A stretch of DNA of 64,000 nucleotides. Source: an uncultured Collinsella sp. (GTDB lineage: Bacteria; Actinomycetota; Coriobacteriia; Coriobacteriales; Coriobacteriaceae). The DNA is taken from assembly GCA_900550195.1 (NCBI GenBank), contig URRB01000005.1:62001-126000 (forward strand), read 5' to 3'. Shown one piece after another: positions 16,793 to 25,143 of the stretch (position 1 is its first letter; every line of letters begins with the position of its first letter). A program made the position numbers and the translations under genes. The notes beneath the pieces were generated by a model, which ran no database searches, was not told the DNA's origin, and was given only the letters and a program-made list of their open reading frames with translations.

Positions 16793-17287
16793 TTAGAGCC
16801 CCAGGCTTTGCTTGGTGGCGGCGCAGGTGAGCTCGCCGTGCTTAACGCCGCGCAGCCCCAGCAGACGGTCCGCCAGCTCGTAGACGCGTTTGCCGCGACC
16901 CTTGAGCGCCAGAATCTCCAAGCAGTTGTGGTGGTCCAGATGCACGTGCATGGTCGAGACAATCTCGTCGGTGTAGTCGTGCTGCACCTCGTCCAGACGG
17001 CGCGTCAAATCGCCGGTATGGTGGTCATAGATCATGGTGAGCGAACCGATAACCTGCTCGTCGGGCGTGCGCATCTGCTCCTTGGCAATCGATGCGCGAA
17101 TCAGATCGCGTACGGCCTCGGATCGGTTGGCCACGTCACCGCGGCGCGCGATCTGCTCGTCAAAGCGGCGCAGCAGGCCGTCGGGCGCGGTGACCGAAAA
17201 GCGGACCAGCTCGGAGCTGGGGCCGCTGCAGCGGCAGCTCGCATCGTCGTCCGCACCGTGATCGTGCGCATGCTCGTGCTCGGCCAC
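16793..17287 (-). CDS. nikR: Nickel-responsive regulator NikR
   Basis: A 164-aa ribbon-helix-helix repressor with a C-terminal ACT-like nickel domain. The RHH unit is VRFSVTAPDGLLRRFDEQIA (residues about 28-47), and the nickel ligands lie in HVHLDHHNCLE (about 113-123). The first 20 residues are an added His- and Cys-rich tail (MAEHEHAHDHG, then SCRCS) not found in the shorter enterobacterial proteins. It lies 30 bp upstream of hypF on the same strand and probably ties hyp expression to nickel supply. Confidence 0.93.
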   Translation of the reverse strand: MAEHEHAHDHGADDDASCRCSGPSSELVRFSVTAPDGLLRRFDEQIARRGDVANRSEAVRDLIRASIAKEQMRTPDEQVIGSLTMIYDHHTGDLTRRLDEVQHDYTDEIVSTMHVHLDHHNCLEILALKGRGKRVYELADRLLGLRGVKHGELTCAATKQSLGL

Positions 17288-17288
17288 G

Positions 17289-17537
17289 TTACACCAGTTT
17301 TACAGAGCCGACGGAGTTGTGATCTGCCTCGATGGCCTCCTCGTAGCCCTCGAGCGCATCGTGCGCCTCGTGCAGCGCAGACATGGCGGCCTCGAGCTTG
17401 GCGCCAATGCGCTCCATGTCAAAGTTCTCGGTCGCATGCAGCAGCTGATGGCTCCACTCGTGAGCGAGCTCAATGGTGTCGTCGACCTGCTTGACGCTCA
17501 TGGCAAGCTGGCTCATGTTCATTCCAACGTCATGCAT
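17289..17537 (-). CDS. Small helical protein upstream of nikR, unknown function
   Basis: An 82-aa acidic, histidine-containing protein (MHDVGMNMSQL start, HEWSHQLLHATENF in the middle), predicted almost wholly alpha-helical. Its ATG follows AAGGAGATTCCC. It ends one base before the NikR start, so it is the first gene of the nikR-hyp transcript. I do not recognise a family. His residues and position suggest a role in nickel handling or hydrogenase maturation, but that is inference from context alone. Confidence 0.7.
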   Translation of the reverse strand: MHDVGMNMSQLAMSVKQVDDTIELAHEWSHQLLHATENFDMERIGAKLEAAMSALHEAHDALEGYEEAIEADHNSVGSVKLV

Positions 17538-17613
17538 GGGAATCTCCTTATGTTTGGGGCAATCCAGTGGTTCAGATTCTACTACGCCCGCCTTGGGCGC
17601 CGGCGCATAAGAA

Positions 17614-17646
17614 AACGGGTGCGAGTCCGTCTGACCCGCACCCGTT
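17614..17646 (-). terminator. Terminator downstream of trxA
   Basis: Stem AACGGGTGCG / CGCACCCGTT, with TTTTCTTAT following on the minus strand. It closes the trxA transcript before the 82-aa/nikR operon. Confidence 0.8.
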
Positions 17647-17757
17647 CACTGGGGGCTGTTTGTGTCTACCATACTATCCGTGGTCGCATGCCTTGCGTTT
17701 GGCGCTCCGGCGAGCGGTGCGAAACCGCTCATGGACGGCAGACAGGTAACAAGCGTA

Positions 17758-18078
17758 TTACAGATGTTTCTCCAGCAGTGCCTGAAGCCTTGCCTTGGGT
17801 AAGGCGCCGACCGAGCGGTCGACCTCCTCGCCGTTCTTAAAGACGATCAGCGTGGGGATGCTCATGACGCCAAACTTCATGGCCAGGTCCTGGTTGTCAT
17901 CGACGTTGCACTTGGCCACAGCCAGCTTGCCGGCCAGTTCGTCGGCGACCTCGTCTACGATGGGCGAGAGCGAGCGGCAGGGGCCGCACCACGGGGCCCA
18001 AAAATCAACCAGTACGGGCAGGCTATCGTTGACGATAGCGTCGAAGTTCTCGGGGGTAATCTGCTTGATGTCAGCCAT
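17758..18078 (-). CDS. trxA: Thioredoxin
   Basis: A 106-aa thioredoxin with the active site WAPWCGPCR (residues about 27-35) and the cis-Pro loop MSIPTLIVF (about 72-80). It reduces protein disulfides in the cytosol. The start MADIKQITPENF at 18078 is five bases behind GGAGG; the longer in-frame ORF upstream is not needed. It is followed by a terminator and is probably transcribed alone. Confidence 0.95.
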   Translation of the reverse strand: MADIKQITPENFDAIVNDSLPVLVDFWAPWCGPCRSLSPIVDEVADELAGKLAVAKCNVDDNQDLAMKFGVMSIPTLIVFKNGEEVDRSVGALPKARLQALLEKHL

Positions 18079-18180
18079 GGTGACCTCCATAATGCGACGC
18101 GGCTTGGCCGCGTAAAACTCAGTACGACCGTGCTTATACCCAGCGGCTCGTAAAGCAACCACTCGCGGGCGGCTCTTTTA

Positions 18181-18186
18181 TATAAT
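18181..18186 (+). promoter_or_regulatory. -10 hexamer TATAAT of the 18215 gene
   Basis: A perfect TATAAT overlaps an in-frame ATG at 18185, which rules out that ATG as the translation start. The -35 is weak. It supports initiation at 18215 with a roughly 20-nt leader. Confidence 0.55.
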
Positions 18187-18214
18187 GGTGGGCACGCAAA
18201 CGATTGGAGAGCGC

Positions 18215-18790
18215 ATGCCCACGTCACAAAGCCAGAAAAAAGAAGCCATCGCCCAGGCGACCGAGCAGGAGCTCGCATCGCTCGCGGGTCGCGGTGTGCG
18301 CATCTCGGGCAACGCGTGCTCGCCGATTGTGCTGGTCAAAGGCGATTTGGATGAAGCCGAGTGCTCGGGCGGCGAGCTGGCTGCCGGCGCGGATGGCGCC
18401 GCGTTGCGCAAGGCGCTCGGCGCCATCGGATATGCCCCCGAGGATTTCTGCGTGCTGGCAAGCGTCGCCGGCGCGGGCGACGGAGCGGTCGCGGCGGGCG
18501 AGGCCCTGCCGTGCGAGCTGTTCCGTGAGGCGCTGGAGACCTTGGACCCCGAGGCGGTGCTGCTGCTGGACAACAGTGCGGCCGATGTCATGCGCGAGAC
18601 CTATGCCGATATGCTTGTGGCAATTGATGACTTTGACACCGCCATGCTTAAGCCCGGCCTGGTCGCTCACGTGCAGGGGCGCCGCGTGCTGGCGCTCGAC
18701 GGTTTTGAGGCGGCGCTCACCGACAAGGCCGCCAAGCAGCGCATGTGGGCCTACATTAAGCAGCTGACCCCGGCGGCTGCACCGCTGTAG
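18215..18790 (+). CDS. Conserved protein of unknown function, 191 aa
   Basis: A soluble, Ala/Glu-rich protein with no signal peptide or membrane segment. The central part has alternating hydrophobic and helical stretches (DPEAVLLLDNSAADVMRETYAD; the C-terminus is basic). I do not recognise a family with confidence; the pattern is loosely like uracil-DNA-glycosylase-fold proteins. The start MPTSQSQKK at 18215 follows GGAGAGCGC. It is transcribed away from trxA and converges with the histidine kinase gene 18 bp downstream. Confidence 0.6.
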   Translation: MPTSQSQKKEAIAQATEQELASLAGRGVRISGNACSPIVLVKGDLDEAECSGGELAAGADGAALRKALGAIGYAPEDFCVLASVAGAGDGAVAAGEALPCELFREALETLDPEAVLLLDNSAADVMRETYADMLVAIDDFDTAMLKPGLVAHVQGRRVLALDGFEAALTDKAAKQRMWAYIKQLTPAAAPL

Positions 18791-18808
18791 CGAGGCTGGC
18801 GGCAGCCC

Positions 18809-20086
18809 CTACATCACGGCGCGCAGCTCAAACCGGTCGCCATTAATGCGGAACTGGCAGTTGCCGTTCATGCGCTCGACGGCAAGCATAATGCTCTTGG
18901 TGCCAAAGCCGTGCCCAGTGTGCTGAGCCACGGGCATGCCATCGACCATGTGCGGCGCACGGCCAAACGTGTTGGAAACCAGCAGTAGAAGATGACCGTC
19001 TTCGCAGCGAAGGTCCAGGTCGACAAACCGCTTGCCCTCGGGGGCGGCGCTCGCCGCGGCGATGGCATTGTCCAGGGCGTTCGATACCACACTGAACAGA
19101 TCGACATCGCCCACGTGGACGGTTTCGGGCACGGCGGCGCGCAGGTCGGCGGTGATGCCGTGCGCTTTGATGTCTGCGGAAAGCGACGAGAGCGCAATGT
19201 TGACCGTGTCGTTGGCACAGTAGCGGCGTACGGCGGTGCGGTCGTTGGCATCGCACAGATCATCAATGCGCGCGAGGGCCTCGTCGGTGTTGCCCTCTTC
19301 GATCAGAGTAGCCAGGCCGCGCAGGTAGTGGCGCATGTCGTGGCGGAGAATCGAGAGCTCGCGTCCGGACTGACGCCAGGCTTCGAGCTCTTTGATGGCA
19401 GCACTGTCGCGGGTCGCGAGCATCCAGCGCTCGCGCTCGGCGATTTCCTTTGCCTCGTATTCACGGAGGTAGACGGCAAGAAACATAAGGTAGAAGGCAC
19501 AGAGGGCGAACGCCAAAAACTCAACGGTTACCACCGAGCCCGAGTGGAAGAGCGTGGTATAGACGTTGGTGGCGTAGTCGAAGATGTAGTAGACGAGCGG
19601 CAGGATGAGCAGAATCTCCAGCTCGGTGGGGCTTTTGATCGCCAGGCGGGGGCCAATTTCGCTTGCCCAATGCAACAAGACGGCAAAGACGCCGAGCGTG
19701 GTGATGATGCGCGCCACGTAGTACGCGACCTGTGAATCGGTGGCGGCGAATGCGGCGATGCCCACCCAGTTGCTAAACTGGCAGCTCAGGTAGGCACTGG
19801 TAACGCCCAGGATGGCGAGCAGCGGACTCAGGCGATAGCGTACGCACAAGTAGACGACAAGCGGCAGATGCACAACGAGCGGATAGGCCTGTCGGGCAAA
19901 CAGCTCACCACCGACGGCATTGGCGAGGCCGAATGCACATCCGGTTACGGCGCCGACCCCCACCAGCTCGAGCGAATGGCGGCCGTTGATCTCGACACCG
20001 CACAGCGCCGCCGAGGCAAAGACGCCAAAGAGCAACGTCGTCGCATGGTGGATTGCCCAAAGTACCAGTTCTGCCGAGGAAAGCAT
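18809..20086 (-). CDS. Sensor histidine kinase, AgrC-like (GHKL ATPase)
   Basis: A 425-aa kinase with about six transmembrane segments in residues 1-200, then a cytoplasmic kinase core. The H-box is ILRHDMRHYLRG (about residues 245-256), the N-box ALDNAIAAA (about 345) and the G-box GHGFGTKS (about 395). This HATPase_c_5 layout is typical of AgrC/ComD-type quorum-sensing kinases. The start at 20086 overlaps the response-regulator stop as TGATG, so the pair is translationally coupled. No AgrD/AgrB-like signal gene is nearby, so the ligand is unknown. Confidence 0.85.
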   Translation of the reverse strand: MLSSAELVLWAIHHATTLLFGVFASAALCGVEINGRHSLELVGVGAVTGCAFGLANAVGGELFARQAYPLVVHLPLVVYLCVRYRLSPLLAILGVTSAYLSCQFSNWVGIAAFAATDSQVAYYVARIITTLGVFAVLLHWASEIGPRLAIKSPTELEILLILPLVYYIFDYATNVYTTLFHSGSVVTVEFLAFALCAFYLMFLAVYLREYEAKEIAERERWMLATRDSAAIKELEAWRQSGRELSILRHDMRHYLRGLATLIEEGNTDEALARIDDLCDANDRTAVRRYCANDTVNIALSSLSADIKAHGITADLRAAVPETVHVGDVDLFSVVSNALDNAIAAASAAPEGKRFVDLDLRCEDGHLLLLVSNTFGRAPHMVDGMPVAQHTGHGFGTKSIMLAVERMNGNCQFRINGDRFELRAVM

Positions 20087-20808
20087 CAGCGTCTCCCGCC
20101 CTCGAACCGCACCGCAAAGTAGGCGTCTTGGAATCCCTGCTTGCAGCTGCGCGCGAGCGGTATGCACGCGCCCGAGCGCATGACGATTTCCGTGCGGTTA
20201 AAGTGGTCGATGTTGCGCAGATTGACCTGGTAGCTGCGGTGGCACTTAAAGAAGGTCGCGTTTTGGGCCAGCCGGTCCTCGATGCTGCGGAACGGCTCGA
20301 GCGCCTCGATATCGCGGCCATCGCGCAGGTGGAAGACCACGTGCTTGTTGCGAGCCTCGGCATATTCGATATCGGATAGGCGCAGGGCATGGTAGCCAAA
20401 GGACGTCTTGATGACGAGTTCGTCGATCGTTGCCGGACGCAGGCTCGACAGCTCGTCGAGCAGTTGCGCCACGCGCTCGTAGGTCACGGGTTTGAGCAGG
20501 TAGTCGAAGGCGCGGACCTCGTAGGACTCAAGCGCGAACTCGGGCGATGAGGTCAGAAATACCAAGCGCACGGCGGTATCGGATTGGCGCAGCTCGCGGG
20601 CGGTGTCCATGTCGTTGACGAGCGGCATGATCATGTCGAGCATGATAATGTCGGCGCGCGATGCGGCATGGCGTGCCAGCAGATCCTCGCCGCGCGTGAC
20701 GAGTGCAACATCGACCGCCGTGCCCGTCTCGGTCGACCAACGGTCGATCATCCGGTGCAGTCTATCTAGAAAAGCGACGTCATCGTCGCAGGCAATAATC
20801 TTGAGCAT
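20086..20808 (-). CDS. LytTR-family response regulator
   Basis: A 240-aa AgrA-type regulator. The receiver domain has the acidic pocket ACDDD (residues about 5-9), the phospho-acceptor Asp in IMLDMIMP (about 58), switch Thr in FLTSS and Lys in LLKP. The C-terminal LytTR DNA-binding domain follows (KTSFGYHALRLSDIEYAEA; FFKCHRSYQVNLRNI). The start MLKIIACDDD at 20808 follows AAGGGGG. It precedes and overlaps the kinase gene. Confidence 0.9.
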   Translation of the reverse strand: MLKIIACDDDVAFLDRLHRMIDRWSTETGTAVDVALVTRGEDLLARHAASRADIIMLDMIMPLVNDMDTARELRQSDTAVRLVFLTSSPEFALESYEVRAFDYLLKPVTYERVAQLLDELSSLRPATIDELVIKTSFGYHALRLSDIEYAEARNKHVVFHLRDGRDIEALEPFRSIEDRLAQNATFFKCHRSYQVNLRNIDHFNRTEIVMRSGACIPLARSCKQGFQDAYFAVRFEGGRR

Positions 20809-21014
20809 TCGGGCCCCCTTAGTAGTTCGATTTTGCCACATTGGGCGCGTGCCGCTCGCGGGGGAGCGCCCGTTCGTGCCTCATGGTGCGCAACTCGCGC
20901 CGAGCGGTATTGCGGTGGCGAAAGATGCCTCCTGCGCTATCGAGAGCTCGGCTATCCTCAGCTTGCCAGTTCGAAAATGGACCTGCCGCATGATTGAATC
21001 TTTATTTCAACTTT

Positions 21015-21058
21015 ACACCTAGGTTTACAGCTGTCTTGTCATCTGTAAACCTAGGTGT
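21015..21058. promoter_or_regulatory. Perfect 16-bp inverted repeat upstream of nadA, candidate NiaR operator
   Basis: Arms ACACCTAGGTTTACAG (21015-21030) and CTGTAAACCTAGGTGT (21043-21058) flank CTGTCTTGTCAT. The central TTTACAG-N12-CTGTAAA with TGTCTTG in the middle resembles, from memory, NiaR palindromes of Firmicutes. niaR is the last gene of the operon, so autoregulation by niacin is likely. It could also fold as an RNA hairpin. Confidence 0.6.
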
Positions 21059-21099
21059 CATACTAAAGCCCCAAGATTCGCCAAAAGAGAGGGGCCTTG

Positions 21100-22125
21100 A
21101 TGGCACAGAGCGCGAACATGGATGCATCGGAGCTTGCACGCGATATCGCGGCCGGCCTGGCATCGGCAACGACGGCAACGGAGCGCGCGGCATTGGTGCC
21201 CGCAGAGCTCGTCGAGGCCATTCAGCAACTTAAAACCCAACGCGACGCGGTGATCCTGGCACACTATTACGTGGCACCCGAGGTCCAGGCTGTGGCCGAT
21301 TACGTCGGCGACAGCTTCTACCTGGCAAAGCTCGCCAAGAGCCTGCCGCAGCAGACCATCGTGCTGTGCGGCGTGGAGTTTATGGGCGAGAGCGCCAAGC
21401 TGCTCAATCCCACCAAGACCGTGCTGTTGCCCGAGCCGGGCGCGGACTGCCCCATGGCTCACATGGTCAAGCGCGAGACGGTTGATGCAGCGCGCGCCGA
21501 GTACGGCGACGACTTGGCCGTGGTGTGCTACGTCAACTCCACGGTTGAGATTAAGAGCTGGAGTGATGTGTGTGTCACCAGCTCCAACGCCGTCAAGATC
21601 GTGTCTGAACTGCCGCAGCAGCACGTCCTGTTCATTCCCGACCAAAACCTCGGTCGCTTCGTAGCCGAGCAGGTGCCGCAAAAGCACGTCATCCTCAACA
21701 AGGGCTACTGCCCGCGCCACCACATCATCACCGTCGAGCAGATCGTTGACGCGCAGGAAGCGCATCCCGACGCGCTCGTACTGGCGCATCCCGAGTGCAA
21801 AGCCGACGTGCTGGCCGAGGCTGACTACATCGGCTCCACCGCCGGCATCATCAAGTATGCCGAGGAGTCGGACGCCAGCGAATTCATCATCGTGACGGTC
21901 CGCGGCGTGCTCTACGAGCTCGAGCGCCGCTGCCAGGGCACCGGCAAAAAGTTCTACTTCCCCGTGGTGCAGCCCACCTGCGTCAACATGGATCTCATCA
22001 CGCTCGAAAAGCTCGTGCGCTGCCTGGAGACGGGAGAGGGCGAGGTGCAGATCGGCGTGTCGGACGAGGCTGCCGACCAGGCCAAGCTCACGCTCGACCG
22101 CATGCTCGAGTACGCGGCACGCTAG
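21100..22125 (+). CDS. nadA: Quinolinate synthase NadA
   Basis: A 341-aa [4Fe-4S] enzyme that condenses iminoaspartate with dihydroxyacetone phosphate to quinolinate. The three cluster cysteines are visible in IVLCGVEFMGE, AHPECKADV and VQPTCVNMD. HYYVAPEVQ and DSFYLAKLA are family motifs. The ATG at 21100 is used; a TTG immediately before it is in frame. It is first in nadA-nadB-nadC-niaR, 42 bp behind a strong dyad. Confidence 0.96.
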   Translation: MAQSANMDASELARDIAAGLASATTATERAALVPAELVEAIQQLKTQRDAVILAHYYVAPEVQAVADYVGDSFYLAKLAKSLPQQTIVLCGVEFMGESAKLLNPTKTVLLPEPGADCPMAHMVKRETVDAARAEYGDDLAVVCYVNSTVEIKSWSDVCVTSSNAVKIVSELPQQHVLFIPDQNLGRFVAEQVPQKHVILNKGYCPRHHIITVEQIVDAQEAHPDALVLAHPECKADVLAEADYIGSTAGIIKYAEESDASEFIIVTVRGVLYELERRCQGTGKKFYFPVVQPTCVNMDLITLEKLVRCLETGEGEVQIGVSDEAADQAKLTLDRMLEYAAR

Positions 22126-22128
22126 AAC

Positions 22129-22165
22129 AATGTGACATGAGGGGCGGTCCCTTATGTCACATTAC
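22129..22165. repeat. AATGTGACAT / ATGTCACATT hairpin between nadA and nadB
   Basis: A near-perfect dyad (arms with AGGG/CCCT inside) lies directly behind the nadA stop. A lone half (GAACAATGTGACGTG) recurs at about 34121-34135, which marks it as an interspersed element rather than an operon-specific signal. Confidence 0.65.
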
Positions 22166-22181
22166 AAGGGAGAGGATTCCT

Positions 22182-23558
22182 GTGGAAACCAAGCAATACC
22201 CCGACATGGAGTGCGATGTCGTCATTGCCGGCTGCGGCGTGGCGGGCCTATACGCTGCCCTCAATCTGCCGACGAGCGCGCGCGTGATCATGCTCTCCAA
22301 GGGCGCGGTCGACGAGTGCGACTCGATGCTCGCACAGGGCGGCATTTGCGTGCTGCCCGAAGGCTCGGACTACGATGCCTTCTTTGAGGACACCATGCAC
22401 GCCGGCCACTACGAGAACCGCCGCGAGAGCGTCGACATCATGATTCGCTCGAGTCGCTCGGTCATCAACGACCTGCTAGCGATGGGCGTGGATTTTGAGC
22501 GCAAGGCCGACGGCAGCCTCAATTTTACCCGCGAGGGCGCGCACAGCCGTCCGCGCATTGCCTTCCATGCCGACATTACGGGCAAGGAGATTACGACCAA
22601 GCTGCTCCAGGCCGTTCGCAAGCTGGATAACGTGCAGATTTTGGAGCACGTGGCCATGACCGACATCCTGACGGGCGAACGTGACGGCGCCACGGTGTGT
22701 GCCGGTGTCGTCGCCGTTTCCGTGGACGAGGACAACTCGGTTCGTCCCGCCGACGAGCTGGCAAATGCCGCCGAGGTCGTGCATGCCGGCGAGCCGTTTA
22801 AGATCCATGCCCGCCACACGCTGTGGGCGACGGGCGGCATCGGTGGCGTATATGACCACTCGACCAACTATCCGCAGCTCACGGGCGATGCCTGCTACAT
22901 CGCTCAGGAGCACGGCATTAAGATGGAGCACTTGGACTACGTGCAGATTCACCCCACGGGACTGTTCTCGCCGCAGCCGGGCCGCACCTTCCTGATCAGC
23001 GAGAGCTGCCGCGGCGAGGGCGCGATTTTGCTCAACGCCGCCGGTGAGCGCTTTACCGACGAGCTTCAGCCGCGCGATGTGGTCGCCGCCGCTATTCGCG
23101 AGCAGATGAAGCAGGACGGTACCGAGCACGAGTGGCTGAGCTTTGCACCCGTCGAGCGCGACGTGGTGACCGGGCACTTTGCCAATATCCGCGCGCGCTG
23201 CCTGGAGGACGGCCGCGACATTCTGGACGAGCCCATCCCCGTCACGCCCACGCAGCACTACTTTATGGGCGGCGTATGGGTCGACAAGGACGGCCGCACC
23301 TCGATGCCCGAGCTCTACGCCGCGGGCGAGACGGCCTGCAACGGCGTTCACGGCAAGAATCGCCTTGCATCAAACAGCCTGCTCGAGGCGCTGGTCTGGG
23401 GTCGTCGCGCCGCGTGGTATATGCGTACCGGCGAGTCGCTGGCCGTGGAGCAGGCGGGCGATCCCGCGCTCGATGGCCGTCATCGCGCCCTGAGCGCCGA
23501 CACCCTGGCAATCGATGATCTGGCCCGTGCCGCCGGCACGCAGGCCGTGGAGGAGTAG
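22182..23558 (+). CDS. nadB: L-aspartate oxidase NadB
   Basis: A 458-aa FAD enzyme oxidising L-aspartate to iminoaspartate for NadA. The FAD dinucleotide fold is VVIAGCGVAGLYAALN near the N-terminus, and the fumarate-reductase-type motifs HPTGLFSPQPGRTFLISE and GRT...ETACNGVHGKNRLASNSLLE are present. It starts at a GTG (22182) behind GGGAGAGG; codons upstream in frame lie in the 22129-22165 hairpin. The protein is shorter than the usual 520-540 aa and lacks most of the C-terminal helical bundle. Confidence 0.93.
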   Translation: METKQYPDMECDVVIAGCGVAGLYAALNLPTSARVIMLSKGAVDECDSMLAQGGICVLPEGSDYDAFFEDTMHAGHYENRRESVDIMIRSSRSVINDLLAMGVDFERKADGSLNFTREGAHSRPRIAFHADITGKEITTKLLQAVRKLDNVQILEHVAMTDILTGERDGATVCAGVVAVSVDEDNSVRPADELANAAEVVHAGEPFKIHARHTLWATGGIGGVYDHSTNYPQLTGDACYIAQEHGIKMEHLDYVQIHPTGLFSPQPGRTFLISESCRGEGAILLNAAGERFTDELQPRDVVAAAIREQMKQDGTEHEWLSFAPVERDVVTGHFANIRARCLEDGRDILDEPIPVTPTQHYFMGGVWVDKDGRTSMPELYAAGETACNGVHGKNRLASNSLLEALVWGRRAAWYMRTGESLAVEQAGDPALDGRHRALSADTLAIDDLARAAGTQAVEE

Positions 23559-23561
23559 ACC

Positions 23562-24422
23562 ATGAATCCCATTACCATGAAACTCGTCGTCGATGATCTG
23601 ATTCTGCAGGCTCTGCGCGAGGACATCACGTTTGAGGACGTGAGCACGGCGAGCGTGTGCCCCACGGCGCGTCCCGCTACCGTTGAGCTTATCGCCAAGG
23701 CCGACGGCATCATCGCCGGCTTGGATGTGTTTGCCCGCACCTTTGAGTTGCTGGATCCGCAGAGCTCGGTGCTGTTTGATGTTGCCGACGGTGACGAGGT
23801 TCACGCCGGCGACCACGTGGGGCAGGTGCGTGGCGATGCACGCGTGCTGCTTTCGGGCGAGCGCGTGGCGCTCAACTACCTGCAGCGCATGAGCGGCATC
23901 GCTACCTACACGCACAGCATGGCCGCGGCGCTCGAGGGCACCAAGACCGTGCTCGTCGACACGCGCAAGACCACGCCGGGCATGCGCGTGTTTGAGAAGG
24001 CGGCGGTCGAGATCGGCGGCGGCAGCAACCACCGCTACAACCTGTCGACGGCCGTCATGCTCAAGGACAACCACATCGATGCCGCCGGTGGCGTGACGCG
24101 CGCGATCGAGATGGCGCGCGCTCATGCGTCGTTTACCGCGACGGTCGAGATTGAGTGCGAGAACCTGGACATGGTGCGCGAGGCTGTGGAGGCCGGCGCC
24201 GACATCATCATGTTCGACAACATGACCCACGACGACATGGCTGCTGCGATTGAGCTTATCGCCGGTCGCGCCAAAACCGAGTGCTCGGGCAACGTGGACG
24301 CCAGCAATATCCGCGCGCTCGCCGACCTGGGCGTTGACTTTATTAGCTCGGGGGCGCTGACGCACTCTGCGCCGATTCTCGACCTCTCGCTTAAGCACCT
24401 GCGTCTGCTGGACGGTAAATAA
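23562..24422 (+). CDS. nadC: Nicotinate-nucleotide pyrophosphorylase (carboxylating) NadC
   Basis: A 286-aa phosphoribosyltransferase converting quinolinate and PRPP to nicotinate mononucleotide. Motifs: ALREDITFEDVST, LNYLQRMSGIATYT, the VDTRKTTPGMR catalytic loop and MLKDNHIDAAGG. It begins three bases after the nadB stop and its TAA overlaps the niaR ATG by one base, so all four genes form one transcript. Confidence 0.96.
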   Translation: MNPITMKLVVDDLILQALREDITFEDVSTASVCPTARPATVELIAKADGIIAGLDVFARTFELLDPQSSVLFDVADGDEVHAGDHVGQVRGDARVLLSGERVALNYLQRMSGIATYTHSMAAALEGTKTVLVDTRKTTPGMRVFEKAAVEIGGGSNHRYNLSTAVMLKDNHIDAAGGVTRAIEMARAHASFTATVEIECENLDMVREAVEAGADIIMFDNMTHDDMAAAIELIAGRAKTECSGNVDASNIRALADLGVDFISSGALTHSAPILDLSLKHLRLLDGK

Positions 24423-24967
24423 TGGACGCCCGCGAGCGTCGCCGTGCCATCATAGGCGTGCTCGAGCGAGCCAAGGAGCCCGTTTCGGGCAGTGCGCTTG
24501 CTCGTGAGGTGGGTGTGAGCCGCCAGATTGTCGTGCAAGACATCGCCCTGCTGCGCGCCGATGGGCACGATATCGTGGCCACCAATCGCGGCTACGTGCT
24601 GCAGGAGGCGGCGGGCAGCCCGGCTGTTCCCACGCGCGTGGTCAAGGTGCACCATAGCGTGGAGCAGGCAAGTGACGAGCTCACGAGCATCGTCGACGCC
24701 GGAGGCGCCGTTCTCAACGTGATCGTCAATCACCGCGTGTATGGCAAGATCACAGCCGATCTGGACATTCGCAACCGTCGCGATATCGAGCGCTATCTGG
24801 AGGGTATTGCCAGCGGCAAGAGTTTTCCACTGCTGACGGTGACAAGCGGCTATCACTTCCATCGCATCGCGGCGGAGGACGAGCAAACCCTCGACGAGAT
24901 CGAGGCCATGCTCAAGGAGAAAGGCTACCTAGCCGATTTAATGCCCTACGAGGATGATTTGTCCTAG
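24422..24967 (+). CDS. niaR: Niacin-responsive repressor NiaR
   Basis: A 181-aa regulator with an N-terminal HTH_11 domain (PVSGSALAREVGVSRQIVVQ, residues about 21-40) and a C-terminal 3H domain whose histidines appear in KVHHSVEQAS, NVIVNHRVYG and SGYHFHRI. NiaR binds nicotinic acid and represses NAD-synthesis and niacin-uptake genes. Its overlap with nadC and the operator-like dyad before nadA make autoregulation of this operon the simplest reading. Confidence 0.92.
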   Translation: MDARERRRAIIGVLERAKEPVSGSALAREVGVSRQIVVQDIALLRADGHDIVATNRGYVLQEAAGSPAVPTRVVKVHHSVEQASDELTSIVDAGGAVLNVIVNHRVYGKITADLDIRNRRDIERYLEGIASGKSFPLLTVTSGYHFHRIAAEDEQTLDEIEAMLKEKGYLADLMPYEDDLS

Positions 24968-24985
24968 CCCGACACCGTCTTTATA

Positions 24986-25052
24986 AGTTGCGGTGAAATA
25001 GTTCCTACAATCGGCACCTAAGCAATGAGCCAGGAACTATTCCACCGCAACT
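24986..25052. repeat. AGTTGCGGTGAAATAG dyad, copy 1
   Basis: Arms 24986-25006 and 25032-25052 pair over 21 bp with one mismatch. The same outer sequence with a different inner stem occurs at 37734-37799. It is downstream of niaR and could terminate that operon, but lacks a T-run. Confidence 0.75.
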
Positions 25053-25064
25053 GCCCACATATGC

Positions 25065-25105
25065 AAAAGGAGGCCTCCGCGGCGATGCGGAAGCCTCCTT
25101 TTTTG
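25065..25105. terminator. Bidirectional terminator between niaR and ferredoxin
   Basis: Stem AAAAGGAGGC / GCCTCCTTTT with T-runs on both strands (TTTTTT after 25098 on plus; the A-run at 25065 on minus). It serves the minus-strand ferredoxin gene and may back up niaR. Confidence 0.85.
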
Positions 25106-25143
25106 TGCACGGTGTACTTTTGAGTGTGCAAGTGGGGGAGTTG

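Noticed and set aside
20809..21000. Search for an AgrD-like peptide gene near the two-component system
   Set aside because: No short ORF with an amphipathic leader and Cys-containing centre was found.
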